A stretch of 64,000 nt of DNA from Pseudomonas fluorescens Q2-87 (GCF_000281895.1 NZ_CM001558.1:3104556-3168555); one strand, 5' to 3'; shown: positions 1 to 9,447, numbered from the stretch's first letter. Made by a program: numbers and translations. Notes: generated from the sequence alone by a model not told the origin.

Positions 1-1
1 G

Positions 2-73
2 AGCATTCTGGTGCATGGGCTGAGCACACAGCCGACCCTGGGGTGGTACGAACGTCAACAGAAGCCGGATTGA
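2..73 (+). CDS. C-terminal end of a probable cation:proton antiporter (partial)
   Basis: An open frame enters from the left edge and stops at TGA 71-73. Its last 23 residues include SILVHGLSTQPTLGWYERQQ. The HG(L/V)S..P...WY pattern matches the end of the last membrane helix and short tail of NhaP/CPA1-type sodium:proton antiporters, which often end this way. Only the tail is visible, so the assignment is by family resemblance. It converges on the next gene, which is on the minus strand, with about 20 bp between the two stop codons. Confidence 0.5.
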   Translation, partial: SILVHGLSTQPTLGWYERQQKPD

Positions 74-95
74 ACCCTGGCGTGCAGGCTGCGGT

Positions 96-632
96 TCAGC
101 CGCCGGGATCGGTCACCTGGATGAACACCGAATACACCCCCAGCAGCACCCAGAAACTGGCAAAGATCCACGGGGTACGCAGCGAAAACAGCAGCGACTT
201 GCGGTAGCCCTTGTGGGTCGATTCACGCTCGCTGAACAGCGGCGACTCGTCATAGACCAAGCCCATCAAGGGTTCGGCGCGCAACAGCTCGCTTTGTTTG
301 AAATGCCAATGGTCGATGATCTCGTACGCCGCGCGGATGCCCGGCCAGGCGTTGAGCGAACTCAAGAAGCCCAGCAAGGCCAGCAATGGCGGCACGATCA
401 GGGTAAACAGCTTGCCCCACTCAGGATTCAGATTGGCCATGCACGAGGCAAAGGCAATCACCAAAAAAGATTGGGCAGCCAGGTAGGCATCGGTTCGATT
501 GGCCAGGATGCTGGTTTCGTACTGGATCTCCCGACGATAGAAATCCAGCCGCTCCTTGGGAGAGCCGAACAGCTTGGCGTTGTGTTCGGTCAGTTCTTCG
601 TCCGGGGTCTGGCCGGTCAGGATCTTGGGCAT
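96..632 (-). CDS. Hypothetical inner-membrane protein, 178 aa
   Basis: I do not recognise a characterised family. The N-terminal 45 residues are soluble and charged. Three hydrophobic segments follow, at about residues 49-67, 74-93 and 151-171. Between the second and third lies a soluble loop of about 55 residues that contains the WHF and ESPLFSERES stretches. The start ATG at 632 gives MPKILTGQ and is the only good start. The product probably sits in the inner membrane with the N-terminal region and loop on the same side. No neighbour gives a functional hint. The gene looks intact and its codon use fits its surroundings. Confidence 0.6.
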   Translation of the reverse strand: MPKILTGQTPDEELTEHNAKLFGSPKERLDFYRREIQYETSILANRTDAYLAAQSFLVIAFASCMANLNPEWGKLFTLIVPPLLALLGFLSSLNAWPGIRAAYEIIDHWHFKQSELLRAEPLMGLVYDESPLFSERESTHKGYRKSLLFSLRTPWIFASFWVLLGVYSVFIQVTDPGG

Positions 633-782
633 TGCGCGGAGGGTTCCTCGGCGATGATTGGGACTTATTAGGAAACCCGCGACCGGGCAAGTTCAAGCCA
701 ATGGACCAAAGGCGCAGCGGATTCAACGAAACGCTCGCAGGCCGTCAGGGTCAGAAGATCGTCGAGGCCTGAGGACCTGAGT

Positions 783-1013
783 GTGGATTATCTTGGATGG
801 GTGCAATGGCCGGCGATGGCCGTCACGGTACTGGCCGCCTGGTTGATCGGCTCCCGCCAGCCGCGGCGGCGGGTGGCGGGGTTCAGTTGTTTTATCGCCA
901 GCAATATCTTGTGGGTGGTCTGGGGGCTTCATACCGACGCGTATGCGCTGATCGTGCTGCAGTTTTGCCTGTGTGCGATGAACTTGCGCGGGTTCAAGAA
1001 AAATACCGAGTAG
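783..1013 (+). CDS. Small membrane protein, 76 aa
   Basis: The product starts with GTG and reads MDYLGWVQWPAMAVTVLAAW, followed by a short basic loop (SRQPRRR) and two closely spaced hydrophobic stretches. Three short helices, a tryptophan-rich N-terminus and the basic loop recall half-SWEET/PQ-loop or YgjV-like small membrane proteins, but no defining motif is visible, so no function is proposed. It is alone on the plus strand between two minus-strand genes. An overlapping plus-strand frame at 797-1417 has no membrane or domain character and is taken to be a shadow. Confidence 0.5.
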   Translation: MDYLGWVQWPAMAVTVLAAWLIGSRQPRRRVAGFSCFIASNILWVVWGLHTDAYALIVLQFCLCAMNLRGFKKNTE

Positions 1014-1048
1014 GCAGGTGCCCTGCGGCGAGCCAGGCTGTCCGGCTG

Positions 1049-2980
1049 CTAGCTGATCGTCTGCCCAATGATTCGCACCAGGTCGATCTGCTTGAACGGC
1101 TTGATCAACCGAGGCAACTGCGTGGCAAAGCCTTCCAGGCGCTCGGCATAACCGGTGGCCAGGATGATGGGCAGTGTCGGTTGCCGCTCGCGCAGCAGTT
1201 TCGCCAGTTGCGCGCCGTCCATCTGAGGCATGGCCATGTCGGTGATGACCAGATCGATATCCGGATGACGCTCGAGCAACTCCAGCGCCTGGGCACCCGA
1301 CGGCGCACAAATCACCCGGTGCCCGAGGTCTTCGATCAACAATCGGGTGCTGGTCAGCACCAGGCTGTCATCGTCCACCACCAGCACCAGCAATTCATGG
1401 ACCGGCTGCGGTTGTAGCGCTTGAACCGGCGAGTTGCCTGGCGCCGAATCGCCGGCAACCGGCAACCATAGCTCGGCGGTGGTGCCCGTGCCCTTCTGGC
1501 TCTTGAGCGTCAAGCGCCCACCCAATTGCTCGGCCAGGCCATGGACCATGGATAACCCCAGCCCTGTGCCCTTGCCGACGCCTTTGGTGGTGAAAAAAGG
1601 ATCGATGGCCGACGCCAATGTCGCCTCATCCATGCCCTCGCCTTCGTCGACGATCGACAGGCAAACATAGCGCCCCGGTGGCATCGGCACATCTGTGGCG
1701 GTTCCGGTGTCCGGGCTCTCTTCGGCCGCGATCAGTATCCTACCGCCTTGAGGCATGGCGTCCCGGGCGTTGGTTGCCAGGTTGAGGATCGCCAGCTCTA
1801 ATTGGTTGATATCGGCCAAAACCGGCGGCAGTGACTCGGCGAAGCGGGTCTGGACATTGATCGAAGGCCCCATGGAGCTTCGCAACAAGCCGCTGATACC
1901 CTGCACCAGGACCGGCAGTTCCACTGATTCGTAGGTCAGTTTCTGCCTTCTGGCAAACGCCAGCATGCGTTGGGTCAGCGAAACGCCGCGTAGCGCTCCC
2001 TGGGTCGCGTTGTCCAGCAATTGCGCCAGCTTGGGATCGACGGGCATGCGCTTGCGCACGATTTCCAGGTTGCCGAGGATCACCGTCAGCAGGTTGTTGA
2101 AGTCATGGGCGATGCCGCCGGTGAGCTGGCCGATGGCGTGCAGTTTCTGCGACTGGAACAGCGCCTCGCGGGCCTGTTCCAGGGCCAGTTGGGCCTGGGT
2201 GGCGTCGGTGATGTCGCGGGTGATCTTGGCGAACCCCAGCAGCGTGCCGGTATCGCTGCGGATCGCATCGATGACCACATGGGCCATGAACCGCGTGCCA
2301 TCCTTTCGCAAGCGCCAGCCTTTTTTCTCGAAGCGCCCCTCGCTGGCGGCAATGCTCAGGGCACGCTTCGGCTCCCCGGCGTCGCGATCTTCGGGCGTAT
2401 AGAACATCGAGAAATGCTGACCGATGGCTTCAGTCGGCAGGTACCCTTTGATTCGCTGCGCCCCCAGGTTCCAGTTGGTGACCTGGCCATCCGGGTCGAG
2501 CATGTAGATGGCGTAGTCGGTCACGCTTTGCACCAGCAGCCGGAACTGCTGCTCGCTTTGCTTGAGGGTTTCCTCGGCCATCTTGCGATCGGTCAGATCG
2601 CGGGTGATCTTGGCGAACCCCAGCAATGCACCGCTCTGGCTGTCGATGATCGGGTCGATGACCACATGGGACCAGAACAGCGTGCCGTCCTTGCGCACCC
2701 GCCAGCCCTCGCCTTCGAAACGTCCCTCACGCACAGCAGTGTCCAGCGCCCGTTGCGGAAGGCCGGCGGCGCGGTCCTGATCGGTATAGAACCGGGAAAA
2801 GTGCTGGCCGAGGATTTCGGCCTCCTCGTACCCCTTGAAGCGCCTTGCGCCTGAGTTCCAGCTCGTGATGATGCCCGACGGATCAGTCATGTAGATGGCG
2901 TAGTCGACCACCGCGTCAATGAGCAGGCGAAAGCGCTGTTCTTGGTTGATGAGGGCAGTCTTGAGGTCGTTATCGGGCAT
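1049..2980 (-). CDS. Hybrid sensor histidine kinase, PAS-PAS-HisKA-HATPase-REC
   Basis: This 643-residue protein appears fully cytoplasmic, since no membrane helix is visible. Two tandem PAS domains lie at about residues 15-130 and 145-260 and share near-identical tails (GFAKITRDLTD and GFAKITRDITD), which suggests internal duplication. A HisKA domain has its phospho-histidine in GGIAHDFNNLL. The ATPase domain shows the N box (NLATNARDAM) and G box (GKGTGLGLSMVHGL). The C-terminal receiver has the DDD acidic pocket and the phosphoacceptor Asp in LVITDMAMPQMDG. The internal receiver suggests a phosphorelay or self-inhibition. No cognate response regulator is adjacent, and the signal is unknown. 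Confidence 0.9.
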   Translation of the reverse strand: MPDNDLKTALINQEQRFRLLIDAVVDYAIYMTDPSGIITSWNSGARRFKGYEEAEILGQHFSRFYTDQDRAAGLPQRALDTAVREGRFEGEGWRVRKDGTLFWSHVVIDPIIDSQSGALLGFAKITRDLTDRKMAEETLKQSEQQFRLLVQSVTDYAIYMLDPDGQVTNWNLGAQRIKGYLPTEAIGQHFSMFYTPEDRDAGEPKRALSIAASEGRFEKKGWRLRKDGTRFMAHVVIDAIRSDTGTLLGFAKITRDITDATQAQLALEQAREALFQSQKLHAIGQLTGGIAHDFNNLLTVILGNLEIVRKRMPVDPKLAQLLDNATQGALRGVSLTQRMLAFARRQKLTYESVELPVLVQGISGLLRSSMGPSINVQTRFAESLPPVLADINQLELAILNLATNARDAMPQGGRILIAAEESPDTGTATDVPMPPGRYVCLSIVDEGEGMDEATLASAIDPFFTTKGVGKGTGLGLSMVHGLAEQLGGRLTLKSQKGTGTTAELWLPVAGDSAPGNSPVQALQPQPVHELLVLVVDDDSLVLTSTRLLIEDLGHRVICAPSGAQALELLERHPDIDLVITDMAMPQMDGAQLAKLLRERQPTLPIILATGYAERLEGFATQLPRLIKPFKQIDLVRIIGQTIS

Positions 2981-3041
2981 CTGGCCGGGGCATCCATGTG
3001 GATTTCTGCGGAGTATCGCGCAAGTCGGGTGTCAGGAAAAA

Positions 3042-5336
3042 CTATTGGGATTTTGGAGCATGTTCTTCCTGAGCCACTGACCACCAACGCGGCAACAAGT
3101 GCTGCACCCTCGCCTCGCCGAACCGATCATCGATCAGCATCACCACGCCGCGGTCTTGCTGGGTGCGGATGACGCGGCCAGCGGCCTGTACGACTTTTTG
3201 CAGGCCCGGATAGAGGTAAGTGTAGTCGTAGCCATCGCCAAAAATCGCCGCCATGCGCTGCTTGATCTGCTCGTTGACCGGGTTGAACTGTGCCAACCCC
3301 AACGTGGCGATGAACGCACCGATCAGTCGCGAGCCGGGCAAATCGATGCCTTCGCCGAAGGCACCGCCCAGCACCGCAAAGCCGATGCCCTGGCTGTGCT
3401 CCATGAACCGTTCGAGAAAGGCCTGCCGGGGCGCTTCGCCCATGCCGCGTGACTGTGTCCAGGTCGCGATCTGCGGGTGTCGCTCGGCAAACAGCGCGGC
3501 CACTTGCTGCAAATAATCGAAGCTGCTGAAAAAGGCCAGGTAGTTACCCGGCCGTTCGTTGAACTGACGGGCCATCAGCTCGACGATCGGTTCCAGCGAC
3601 GCTTGGCGGTGGGCAAAACGGGTAGAGATCCGGCTGACCACCTGGACATCCAACTGCTCGGCCTGGAACGGTGACTCGACGTCGATCCACACGGTGTCCG
3701 CCGGCGTACCCAGCAGGTCGGCGTAATAGTGCCGAGGGCTCAAGGTCGCGGAAAACAGCACGGTACTGCGCGAGGCCGTGAATCGCGGGCGCAGGAAGCC
3801 GGCCGGCACCACGTTGCGCAGACACAGCGTGGACACGCTGCGCTGGCGGCCGAGTTCGCGCTTGTGGATGTCGAACAGAAAGTGCTCGTCGAAGGACTCC
3901 GCCACCCGGCCAAACTGCAAGGCGTCGAAGTAGAACGCCTGCAAACCGCTGTCGAGACCTTGCGGATGGTCATTGAGGTAGTCGCCGATGGCGGTGGTGC
4001 AGGTTGCCAAGGCCTGGAGCAGTTTTTCCGGCCGTTTTTCATACGCCTGATAGGCCGCCACCTGTGGTGCATGCAAGGCATTCCACTGGCGATGGACCCG
4101 GTCCAGGGATTTCTTCAATGCCGCTGGCGCGGTTTTGCGCACCGCCGCCAACGTGGACGGATCCAGGGTCGCGCTGTACATCTTGCGCCCCCGCTCCACC
4201 AGGTTGTGAGCTTCGTCCACCAGGGTCGCGACGCGCCAGCCGTTAGCCTGGGCCAGGCCGAACAGCAAGGCGCTGAAGTCGAAGTAATAGTTGTAGTCGG
4301 CGACCACCACATCGACCCAGCGAGCCATCTCCTGGCTGAGGTAATACGGGCAGACATCATGGGCCAGCGCGATCTCGCGCAACGCCGCCTGATCGAGCAA
4401 CGTGACTTGGCTGGCTGCGGCCCGCGCATCTGGCAAACGGTCGTAGAACCCTCGGGCCAACGGGCAGGATTCGCCGTGACAGGCCTTGTCCGGGTGTTCG
4501 CAGGCCTTGTCCCGGGCAATCATTTCCAGCACCCGCAACGGCATCGATGGCGCGCTGCGGGTAATCACATGAGCAGCGTCCAGCGCCAGCTTGCGCCCTG
4601 GGGTTTTCGCGGTAAGAAAGAACACCTTGTCCAGCTGCTGCGGCGCCAGGGCCTTGAGCATGGGAAACAGTGTGCCGAGGGTCTTGCCGATGCCAGTGGG
4701 TGCCTGGGCCATCAGGCAACGCCCGGTGCTGACGGCCTTGAACACCGACTCGGCGAGGTGCCGCTGGCCCTGCCTGAAATTGGCATGGGGAAAGCCCAGC
4801 GTCTGCGCCCCGAGGTTACGCGCCTGCCGATGGGCCATTTCCTGCTCGGCCCAGGCCAGGAACAGCGCGCATTGTTCTTCGAAGAACGCCTGGAGTTGCG
4901 ACGCTTCGCAGCTTTGCCGCAGACAGGTTTCCTTTTCGCTGACGATGTCGAAGTACACCAGCGCGACGTCGATGCGCGGCAGCTGCAACTTATGGCACAT
5001 CAGCCAGCCATAGATCTTCGCCTGGGCCCAATGCAATTGCCGATGGTTGTCCGGCTGTTTGGTCAGATCGCCGCGGTAGGTCTTCACTTCCTCGAGGCAA
5101 TTGCGGGCCGGGTCATAGCCATCGGCGCGACCTTTGACGTGCAACGCCTGGTAGCGACCCTCCAGGGCCACCTCGGCCTGGTAGCCCTCGCCACGTCGCG
5201 AGGCTACGGTGCGGTGGCCGGCGATGCCTTCAAGGGCGGTGGGCGACGGCGTGAAGCGCAGGTCCAGGTCGCCCGCCTTGGCGGTGAACTCGCACAACGC
5301 CCGCACCGCGATGCTGTAGCCCGACGCCTGGGTCAT
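3042..5336 (-). CDS. Fe-S superfamily 2 DNA helicase with N-terminal PD-(D/E)XK-like domain
   Basis: This is an XPD/DinG/Rad3-type helicase of about 764 residues. Walker A is APTGIGKT (212-219) and the DEAH box is VDEAHNL. Four cysteines (DKAC, DKAC, GESC, DVCPYYL) match the iron-sulfur cluster spacing of this family. The first 130 residues carry a RecB/Cas4/Dna2-like signature: GRADGYD (Asp72) followed by EEVKTY (Glu83, Lys85). A nuclease fold fused to the helicase is therefore likely. The ATG at 5336 is preferred to an upstream in-frame start because it overlaps the stop of the FAN1-like nuclease gene in an ATGA, a sign of translational coupling. The pair probably unwinds and cuts damaged or branched DNA. 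Confidence 0.88.
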   Translation of the reverse strand: MTQASGYSIAVRALCEFTAKAGDLDLRFTPSPTALEGIAGHRTVASRRGEGYQAEVALEGRYQALHVKGRADGYDPARNCLEEVKTYRGDLTKQPDNHRQLHWAQAKIYGWLMCHKLQLPRIDVALVYFDIVSEKETCLRQSCEASQLQAFFEEQCALFLAWAEQEMAHRQARNLGAQTLGFPHANFRQGQRHLAESVFKAVSTGRCLMAQAPTGIGKTLGTLFPMLKALAPQQLDKVFFLTAKTPGRKLALDAAHVITRSAPSMPLRVLEMIARDKACEHPDKACHGESCPLARGFYDRLPDARAAASQVTLLDQAALREIALAHDVCPYYLSQEMARWVDVVVADYNYYFDFSALLFGLAQANGWRVATLVDEAHNLVERGRKMYSATLDPSTLAAVRKTAPAALKKSLDRVHRQWNALHAPQVAAYQAYEKRPEKLLQALATCTTAIGDYLNDHPQGLDSGLQAFYFDALQFGRVAESFDEHFLFDIHKRELGRQRSVSTLCLRNVVPAGFLRPRFTASRSTVLFSATLSPRHYYADLLGTPADTVWIDVESPFQAEQLDVQVVSRISTRFAHRQASLEPIVELMARQFNERPGNYLAFFSSFDYLQQVAALFAERHPQIATWTQSRGMGEAPRQAFLERFMEHSQGIGFAVLGGAFGEGIDLPGSRLIGAFIATLGLAQFNPVNEQIKQRMAAIFGDGYDYTYLYPGLQKVVQAAGRVIRTQQDRGVVMLIDDRFGEARVQHLLPRWWSVAQEEHAPKSQ

Positions 5337-6985
5337 GCGCCCTGCTCCGCCCACTGCACATAGCAGACCGCCACGGGCATCTGGTGCTCGTGGCAGAATT
5401 CCAGCCAGCGCAATTGGTTGTCTTGCAGGCGATCACCGGGCCCCTTGACCTCGATCATGCGGTAGGTCTTGTGCTGCGGCCAGAACTGGATCAGGTCCGG
5501 CATGCCGGCGCGGTTGGCCTTGATGTCCAGCAGCAGACGGTGGAACCAGTGCTTGAGGTGCTCGGCCGGCAGGCATTCGAGGGCTTGTTCCAGCAGGGCT
5601 TCGGACAGTGCGCCCCAGAACACGAAAGGCGATTGCACGCCCCATTTTTCTGCGTGGCGCCGGACGATGGTGTCCCGATAGCGCCCATCGTCCAGCTCCG
5701 CCAGGCAGGCCGCGAACAGCTCGGCGCGACGGCTGTGGAAATCTTCGTTGAGCAAGTCCACCGGCCCGCGCTGGAACGGATGGAAAAACGCCCCCGGCAG
5801 TGGCGCGAAGATCGCCGGCCAGCACAGCAGGCCGAACAGCGAATTGATCAGGCTGTTCTCGACGTAATGCACGGGAGCTGATTCATCGTGCAGGTGCGCC
5901 TGGACGTGGTACTCCACCGACAACGCCGGGTCGACACGGGGCAGATGCAAGTCCAGCCGTTCCACCTCCCGGGCCATGGCGCGCGGTACCGGTGGCCCGC
6001 CCAGCTTGCGGCGCAACCGGGGCAGGATCCTGAGCAAGGCCTGGGTTTCAGCGCCATCCTGCGGCGCTTGCACGGCCGCTTCGCCCAATTCAAGGGCCAG
6101 GGCATATTCGCCGATGCGCTCCAGCACGCGGATCATCCGCAACCGCGCCTGCGGGTACGTGCAATCGCGATACAGACTCAAGGCCAGGGCGAAATCACCG
6201 ATGCGCTCGCCGTGCTGGCCGATCTGGAACAACAGCTTGCCCCGGCGCCGCTCCAGCCAAGGATTGTCCAGGGACAAGTCATTGACCTGGGCAACGATGT
6301 CTTCAAGGGATTCGCCGGCTTCGAAGTGCTGCTGGCATTGGTGCAGGAACAGGCCGGCATCGACGTCCTGGCGGTTGCGCAAGCCACGGGATTCGGCGCT
6401 GAACTCAACCGTTTCGTAGGTGTAGATGCCCAGGTCCGCCAGGACGAACTCCGACCAGTCCTGGTAAAGGTTGCCGAAAAACATCAATCTCAGCCGGTCG
6501 CACAGGGGCATGATCGTCAGGCTGTAGAGCCGGTCATCGAGTTGCGGGCACCAGGCACTAAACGGCTGGGGCTCACTGAAGTGATCGCGCAGGGCCTGCT
6601 GCCATTCGGTCTTTTTCGCCTTGGGTCGCTCGATCAGATGGCCCAGGTACAAAAGGATTTCCGGCTTGAGCAACACGTCGAACAGTTCGTCGAGGCCCAG
6701 GGGAGCCTGTTCTTCGACCCAGCCATGGGCCAGCAAGGGCTCCACGGCAACGCCGATATCGCCAATTTCCGGGTAATGCAGCTTGCTGTGGCGAAAGCGC
6801 AAACCCTTGCGCATGACCATCCGCACCAGCAAGCCTTGGGAGGCACGCGACAACAGCGCAAATTCGTCGATGAACCACTGTTCCTCGGCGCTGAGCACGT
6901 CGGCATAACGCTTCGCCAACCAGGCAAGCACCTGCTGGAAGTTGTTCAGGTAGTAAAAGGGATCGTCGAGAGAACTGGCTGTCAC
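5333..6985 (-). CDS. FAN1-type VRR-NUC structure-specific nuclease
   Basis: The product is 550 residues, the usual length of bacterial FAN1 homologues. The C-terminal VRR-NUC domain is clear: MPDLIQFWPQ with Asp497, then IEVKGPGDRLQDNQ with Glu512 and Lys514, giving the D..ExK metal site. The upstream part has the helical SAP-like and TPR-like regions of Pseudomonas FAN1. Family members cut 5' flaps and help unhook interstrand crosslinks. The next gene downstream is an Fe-S helicase that overlaps by four bases, so the two are almost certainly co-translated. The first ATG (MTASSLDDPFYYL) is used as the start. Confidence 0.9.
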   Translation of the reverse strand: MTASSLDDPFYYLNNFQQVLAWLAKRYADVLSAEEQWFIDEFALLSRASQGLLVRMVMRKGLRFRHSKLHYPEIGDIGVAVEPLLAHGWVEEQAPLGLDELFDVLLKPEILLYLGHLIERPKAKKTEWQQALRDHFSEPQPFSAWCPQLDDRLYSLTIMPLCDRLRLMFFGNLYQDWSEFVLADLGIYTYETVEFSAESRGLRNRQDVDAGLFLHQCQQHFEAGESLEDIVAQVNDLSLDNPWLERRRGKLLFQIGQHGERIGDFALALSLYRDCTYPQARLRMIRVLERIGEYALALELGEAAVQAPQDGAETQALLRILPRLRRKLGGPPVPRAMAREVERLDLHLPRVDPALSVEYHVQAHLHDESAPVHYVENSLINSLFGLLCWPAIFAPLPGAFFHPFQRGPVDLLNEDFHSRRAELFAACLAELDDGRYRDTIVRRHAEKWGVQSPFVFWGALSEALLEQALECLPAEHLKHWFHRLLLDIKANRAGMPDLIQFWPQHKTYRMIEVKGPGDRLQDNQLRWLEFCHEHQMPVAVCYVQWAEQGA

Positions 6986-7208
6986 GGAACAAAGCGCCGA
7001 AGGAAGCGAAAGTACTGGTTATGCGTACAGATAACAGCAACGAACGGCCCAGGCAACTGCAAAAGATGAACGGTTCCCTATATTTAAGGTGAAATCCTTC
7101 TATCGCTGATGAACTTTCCTACGGTAAGCGAGACCAATGGCGGTTGACTAAACGTGATGGCGCGGTCGAATCAGTTGATCCGTGTCCTTTGAGTGAGAGG
7201 TTATGGTT

Positions 7209-7433
7209 ATGAACATCAGGACTCTGGGCCTGCCCCTGGTCACCGTGGCTTTCCTGGCATTGGCCGGCTGCGCGTCGCCTACCGTGGTGACCCTGCAGAA
7301 CGGTACTCAGTATTTGACCAAGGACACTCCCAATACGCGCACCAGCGACGGCTTCTACGAATTCGAGGATATTGCCGGCAAGAAAGTCCGGGTCCGTGCT
7401 GATGACGTAGCGACTATTCGCAAGGAAGACTGA
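7209..7433 (+). CDS. YgdI/YgdR-like small lipoprotein
   Basis: A 74-residue protein with a lipoprotein signal peptide and lipobox LAGC (cysteine at about residue 22 of this start), followed by an SH3-like YgdI/YgdR domain: VVTLQNGTQYLTKDTP, then YEFEDIAGKKVRVRADDV. It should be lipidated and exported; these proteins are outer-membrane lipoproteins of unknown function. An in-frame ATG at 7203 lies only two bases after the AGAGG ribosome site (7196-7200). The ATG at 7209 has a normal 8-base spacing and is chosen. The gene is monocistronic and followed by REP elements. Confidence 0.85.
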   Translation: MNIRTLGLPLVTVAFLALAGCASPTVVTLQNGTQYLTKDTPNTRTSDGFYEFEDIAGKKVRVRADDVATIRKED

Positions 7434-7450
7434 TCTTCGGTGTTTGCCTG

Positions 7451-7537
7451 ACAGGCCGTCATCGCAAGCTTGCTCGCTCCCACAGGGTCGTTCACAACAG
7501 AACCTCAAGGGGAGCGAGCTTGCTCGTGATAGCGATG
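7451..7537. repeat. Pair of inverted REP elements (BIME-like)
   Basis: Two copies of the Pseudomonas REP core face each other: GCAAGCTTGCTCGCTCCCAC on the left and GGGAGCGAGCTTGCTCG on the right, separated by about 20 bases. They lie between the converging ends of the lipoprotein and lipase genes. Such pairs commonly form stem-loops, stabilise 3' ends and terminate convergent transcripts. Confidence 0.75.
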
Positions 7538-9391
7538 TCAGGCGAACACGATCCCCTCGCCGCCCAACTGGGCAATCCCCACACCCACCAGGGTCACGGA
7601 GCTGTCCCCCACCTTGAGCAGCGTGTCATTGCCCACTTGTGACAAGTGCTCGCTATAGTCGTAACCCGAGCCGGCGCCTTGAACGCCGAGAAATATCAGC
7701 TTGTCCCCCGCGTCATAGCCACTGATCCGGTCCTGGCCGAACGCGCCGTTGAAGACAAACGTGTCGCTGCCGCCTCCCGATTGCATCAGGTCATTGCCCG
7801 TGCCGCCGACAAAGGTGTCGTTACCCGCCCCGCCCACCAGCCCATCATTGCCGTCCTGGCCGAACAGCCAGTCGCCGGTTGCGCGCGCCAACAGGGTATC
7901 GTCGGCCGCGCCGCCCTTGACCGATGACGCATACGCCGTGACGTTGGCGCCCGTCACCAGGCCATTGGCGCCGACGCTGTGGTTCACCTCGTTTTTCAGC
8001 AGCCCCCACAACGCCCCGGATTCCTGGCTGACCAAAGTGCCGATGTCATGGGTGATGCTGATCGCGCCATGGGCATCACGAATGTACAGGGTCCCGGTGC
8101 CGTCATGGGCGAAGCTGAAATCCTTCACCGACTGCTGCAATTGCAAGGTGTTGTTACCCTGCCCGCCCAGGATCACGTTGTAGCCACCGCCGTCGCGAAA
8201 GGTGTCGTTGCCGGCGCGGCCTTCCAGGTAATCATTGCCCTGGCCGCCCTGGATCAGGTCCTCGCGGTCGCTGCCGATGATGAAAGTGCTGCCGCTGTGG
8301 GCCTCGGCGTTGCGGTTGAGGTCTTGCACCCAAGTATTGCCGCGCGCCGGATCGGACAGGTTGGCAACGATGATGGTCGAGTCTTTCTCGGTGAGGTCGT
8401 AGAACGCCGAGCCCAGGATCCGGCCCATGCCATCGCCGTAGCCGGTGGGCAAATGGGAAATCCAGGTGGGAATGTTGAGGATGGAAAACGGCAGCACGTT
8501 CCACGTCGCCGAGGCGTAGTGGTCGTTGAAACTGACGATGTTGTTGGTCGCCGACTCCTGCGGTGCATCGTGCACGCCCACCGAAGCGAAGTTGAACGTC
8601 GAGCCATCCAGGGCGCGGAATACCGGATCGTTTTCATAGCCGATGTTCAAGACCTTGTCGGTGCTGCTCTGGGTCGGCGAGGCGTAGGCAATGTAGTTGG
8701 CGTCGGCATAGAACCCGGACCATTTGCTGGTGCTCAAGTCCGCCAGGCTGTTGACCGCCAGGCCGCCCAAGCTGTGGCCGCTGACCAGTACGTCGTCGCC
8801 CGAGAGGCCATGGGCCTGGGCAAACTTCGCGACATCCGCCAGCAGATTGCCAAACGCTTCACCCACGTAGTTTTTTGCATAGTCCTTGGGCCCCAGCGCT
8901 GCCATGACGTCGTTGATGATGTCGCCAATGGAATCGCCGATCAGATCCTCCCGTGGACCGCTGGTACCACGAAACGACACACCGATCTCCGTCAGGTGCC
9001 CCGCAGCGTCGTATTTGCCCAGGATCTCCACTTGCGCGGTGGTGTAGCCGGCTTTTTCGCCAAAGAACGTGCCGCGACTGTCGACTTTCCCGGTGTAGCC
9101 CAGCTGCGACGCGCCGATGGGGGTCCAACCGGCCTTCTGCACCGCTTGCAGGGCGAGCTTTTCCGAGTCTGGGTTCCATGGCACGCCGGGAATCACGCCC
9201 TGGGAATCGCTGCCGCCAAGCAGCGCCGTGACCAGCGTCGCCGGCAAGCCCACGCCGAAACCGTTGTGCTGGTAGCCGGCGGCAAAACCGTTATCGAGGT
9301 TGTGGTAGGAATACAGCATGATCGCCATCGCATCGCTGACCAATGCCTTGGATTCAGGGGTGCTGAAGTGCTTGTAATCGTAGATACCCAT
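7538..9391 (-). CDS. lipA: Family I.3 lipase / polyurethanase with RTX repeats
   Basis: The 617-residue product begins MGIYDYKHFSTPESKALVSD, exactly like Pseudomonas I.3 lipases and the polyester polyurethanase PueA, whose length it shares. The catalytic triad is intact at the family positions: Ser207 in GHSLGG, Asp255 in YENDPV, His313 in ISHLP. Calcium-binding RTX nonapeptides (GGAGNDTFVG, GGTGNDLM and others) occur in two blocks. There is no N-terminal signal; the hydrophobic C-terminus (GEGIVFA) is the type I secretion signal, so it is exported by the AprDEF apparatus encoded upstream. An in-frame extension to 9475 runs through a REP hairpin and is rejected. It hydrolyses triacylglycerols and possibly polyesters outside the cell. 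Confidence 0.93.
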   Translation of the reverse strand: MGIYDYKHFSTPESKALVSDAMAIMLYSYHNLDNGFAAGYQHNGFGVGLPATLVTALLGGSDSQGVIPGVPWNPDSEKLALQAVQKAGWTPIGASQLGYTGKVDSRGTFFGEKAGYTTAQVEILGKYDAAGHLTEIGVSFRGTSGPREDLIGDSIGDIINDVMAALGPKDYAKNYVGEAFGNLLADVAKFAQAHGLSGDDVLVSGHSLGGLAVNSLADLSTSKWSGFYADANYIAYASPTQSSTDKVLNIGYENDPVFRALDGSTFNFASVGVHDAPQESATNNIVSFNDHYASATWNVLPFSILNIPTWISHLPTGYGDGMGRILGSAFYDLTEKDSTIIVANLSDPARGNTWVQDLNRNAEAHSGSTFIIGSDREDLIQGGQGNDYLEGRAGNDTFRDGGGYNVILGGQGNNTLQLQQSVKDFSFAHDGTGTLYIRDAHGAISITHDIGTLVSQESGALWGLLKNEVNHSVGANGLVTGANVTAYASSVKGGAADDTLLARATGDWLFGQDGNDGLVGGAGNDTFVGGTGNDLMQSGGGSDTFVFNGAFGQDRISGYDAGDKLIFLGVQGAGSGYDYSEHLSQVGNDTLLKVGDSSVTLVGVGIAQLGGEGIVFA

Positions 9392-9421
9392 GGTGGTTGC
9401 TCGCTTTTTGTTGTTGGAATG

Positions 9422-9438
9422 CTGAAACCGGGTTTCAG
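9422..9438. promoter_or_regulatory. Perfect palindrome upstream of the lipase gene
   Basis: CTGAAACCGGGTTTCAG is a perfect 8+1+8 dyad about 30 bases upstream of the lipase start codon. It may be an operator or an RNA hairpin in the autotransporter-lipase leader. No known consensus is claimed. Confidence 0.35.
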
Positions 9439-9447
9439 GGGATTGGC

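Noticed and set aside
3729..5363. 544-codon plus-strand open frame opposite the Fe-S helicase
   Set aside because: It lies fully antisense to a gene with clear helicase motifs, shows no domain, and is the usual shadow frame of GC-rich coding DNA.
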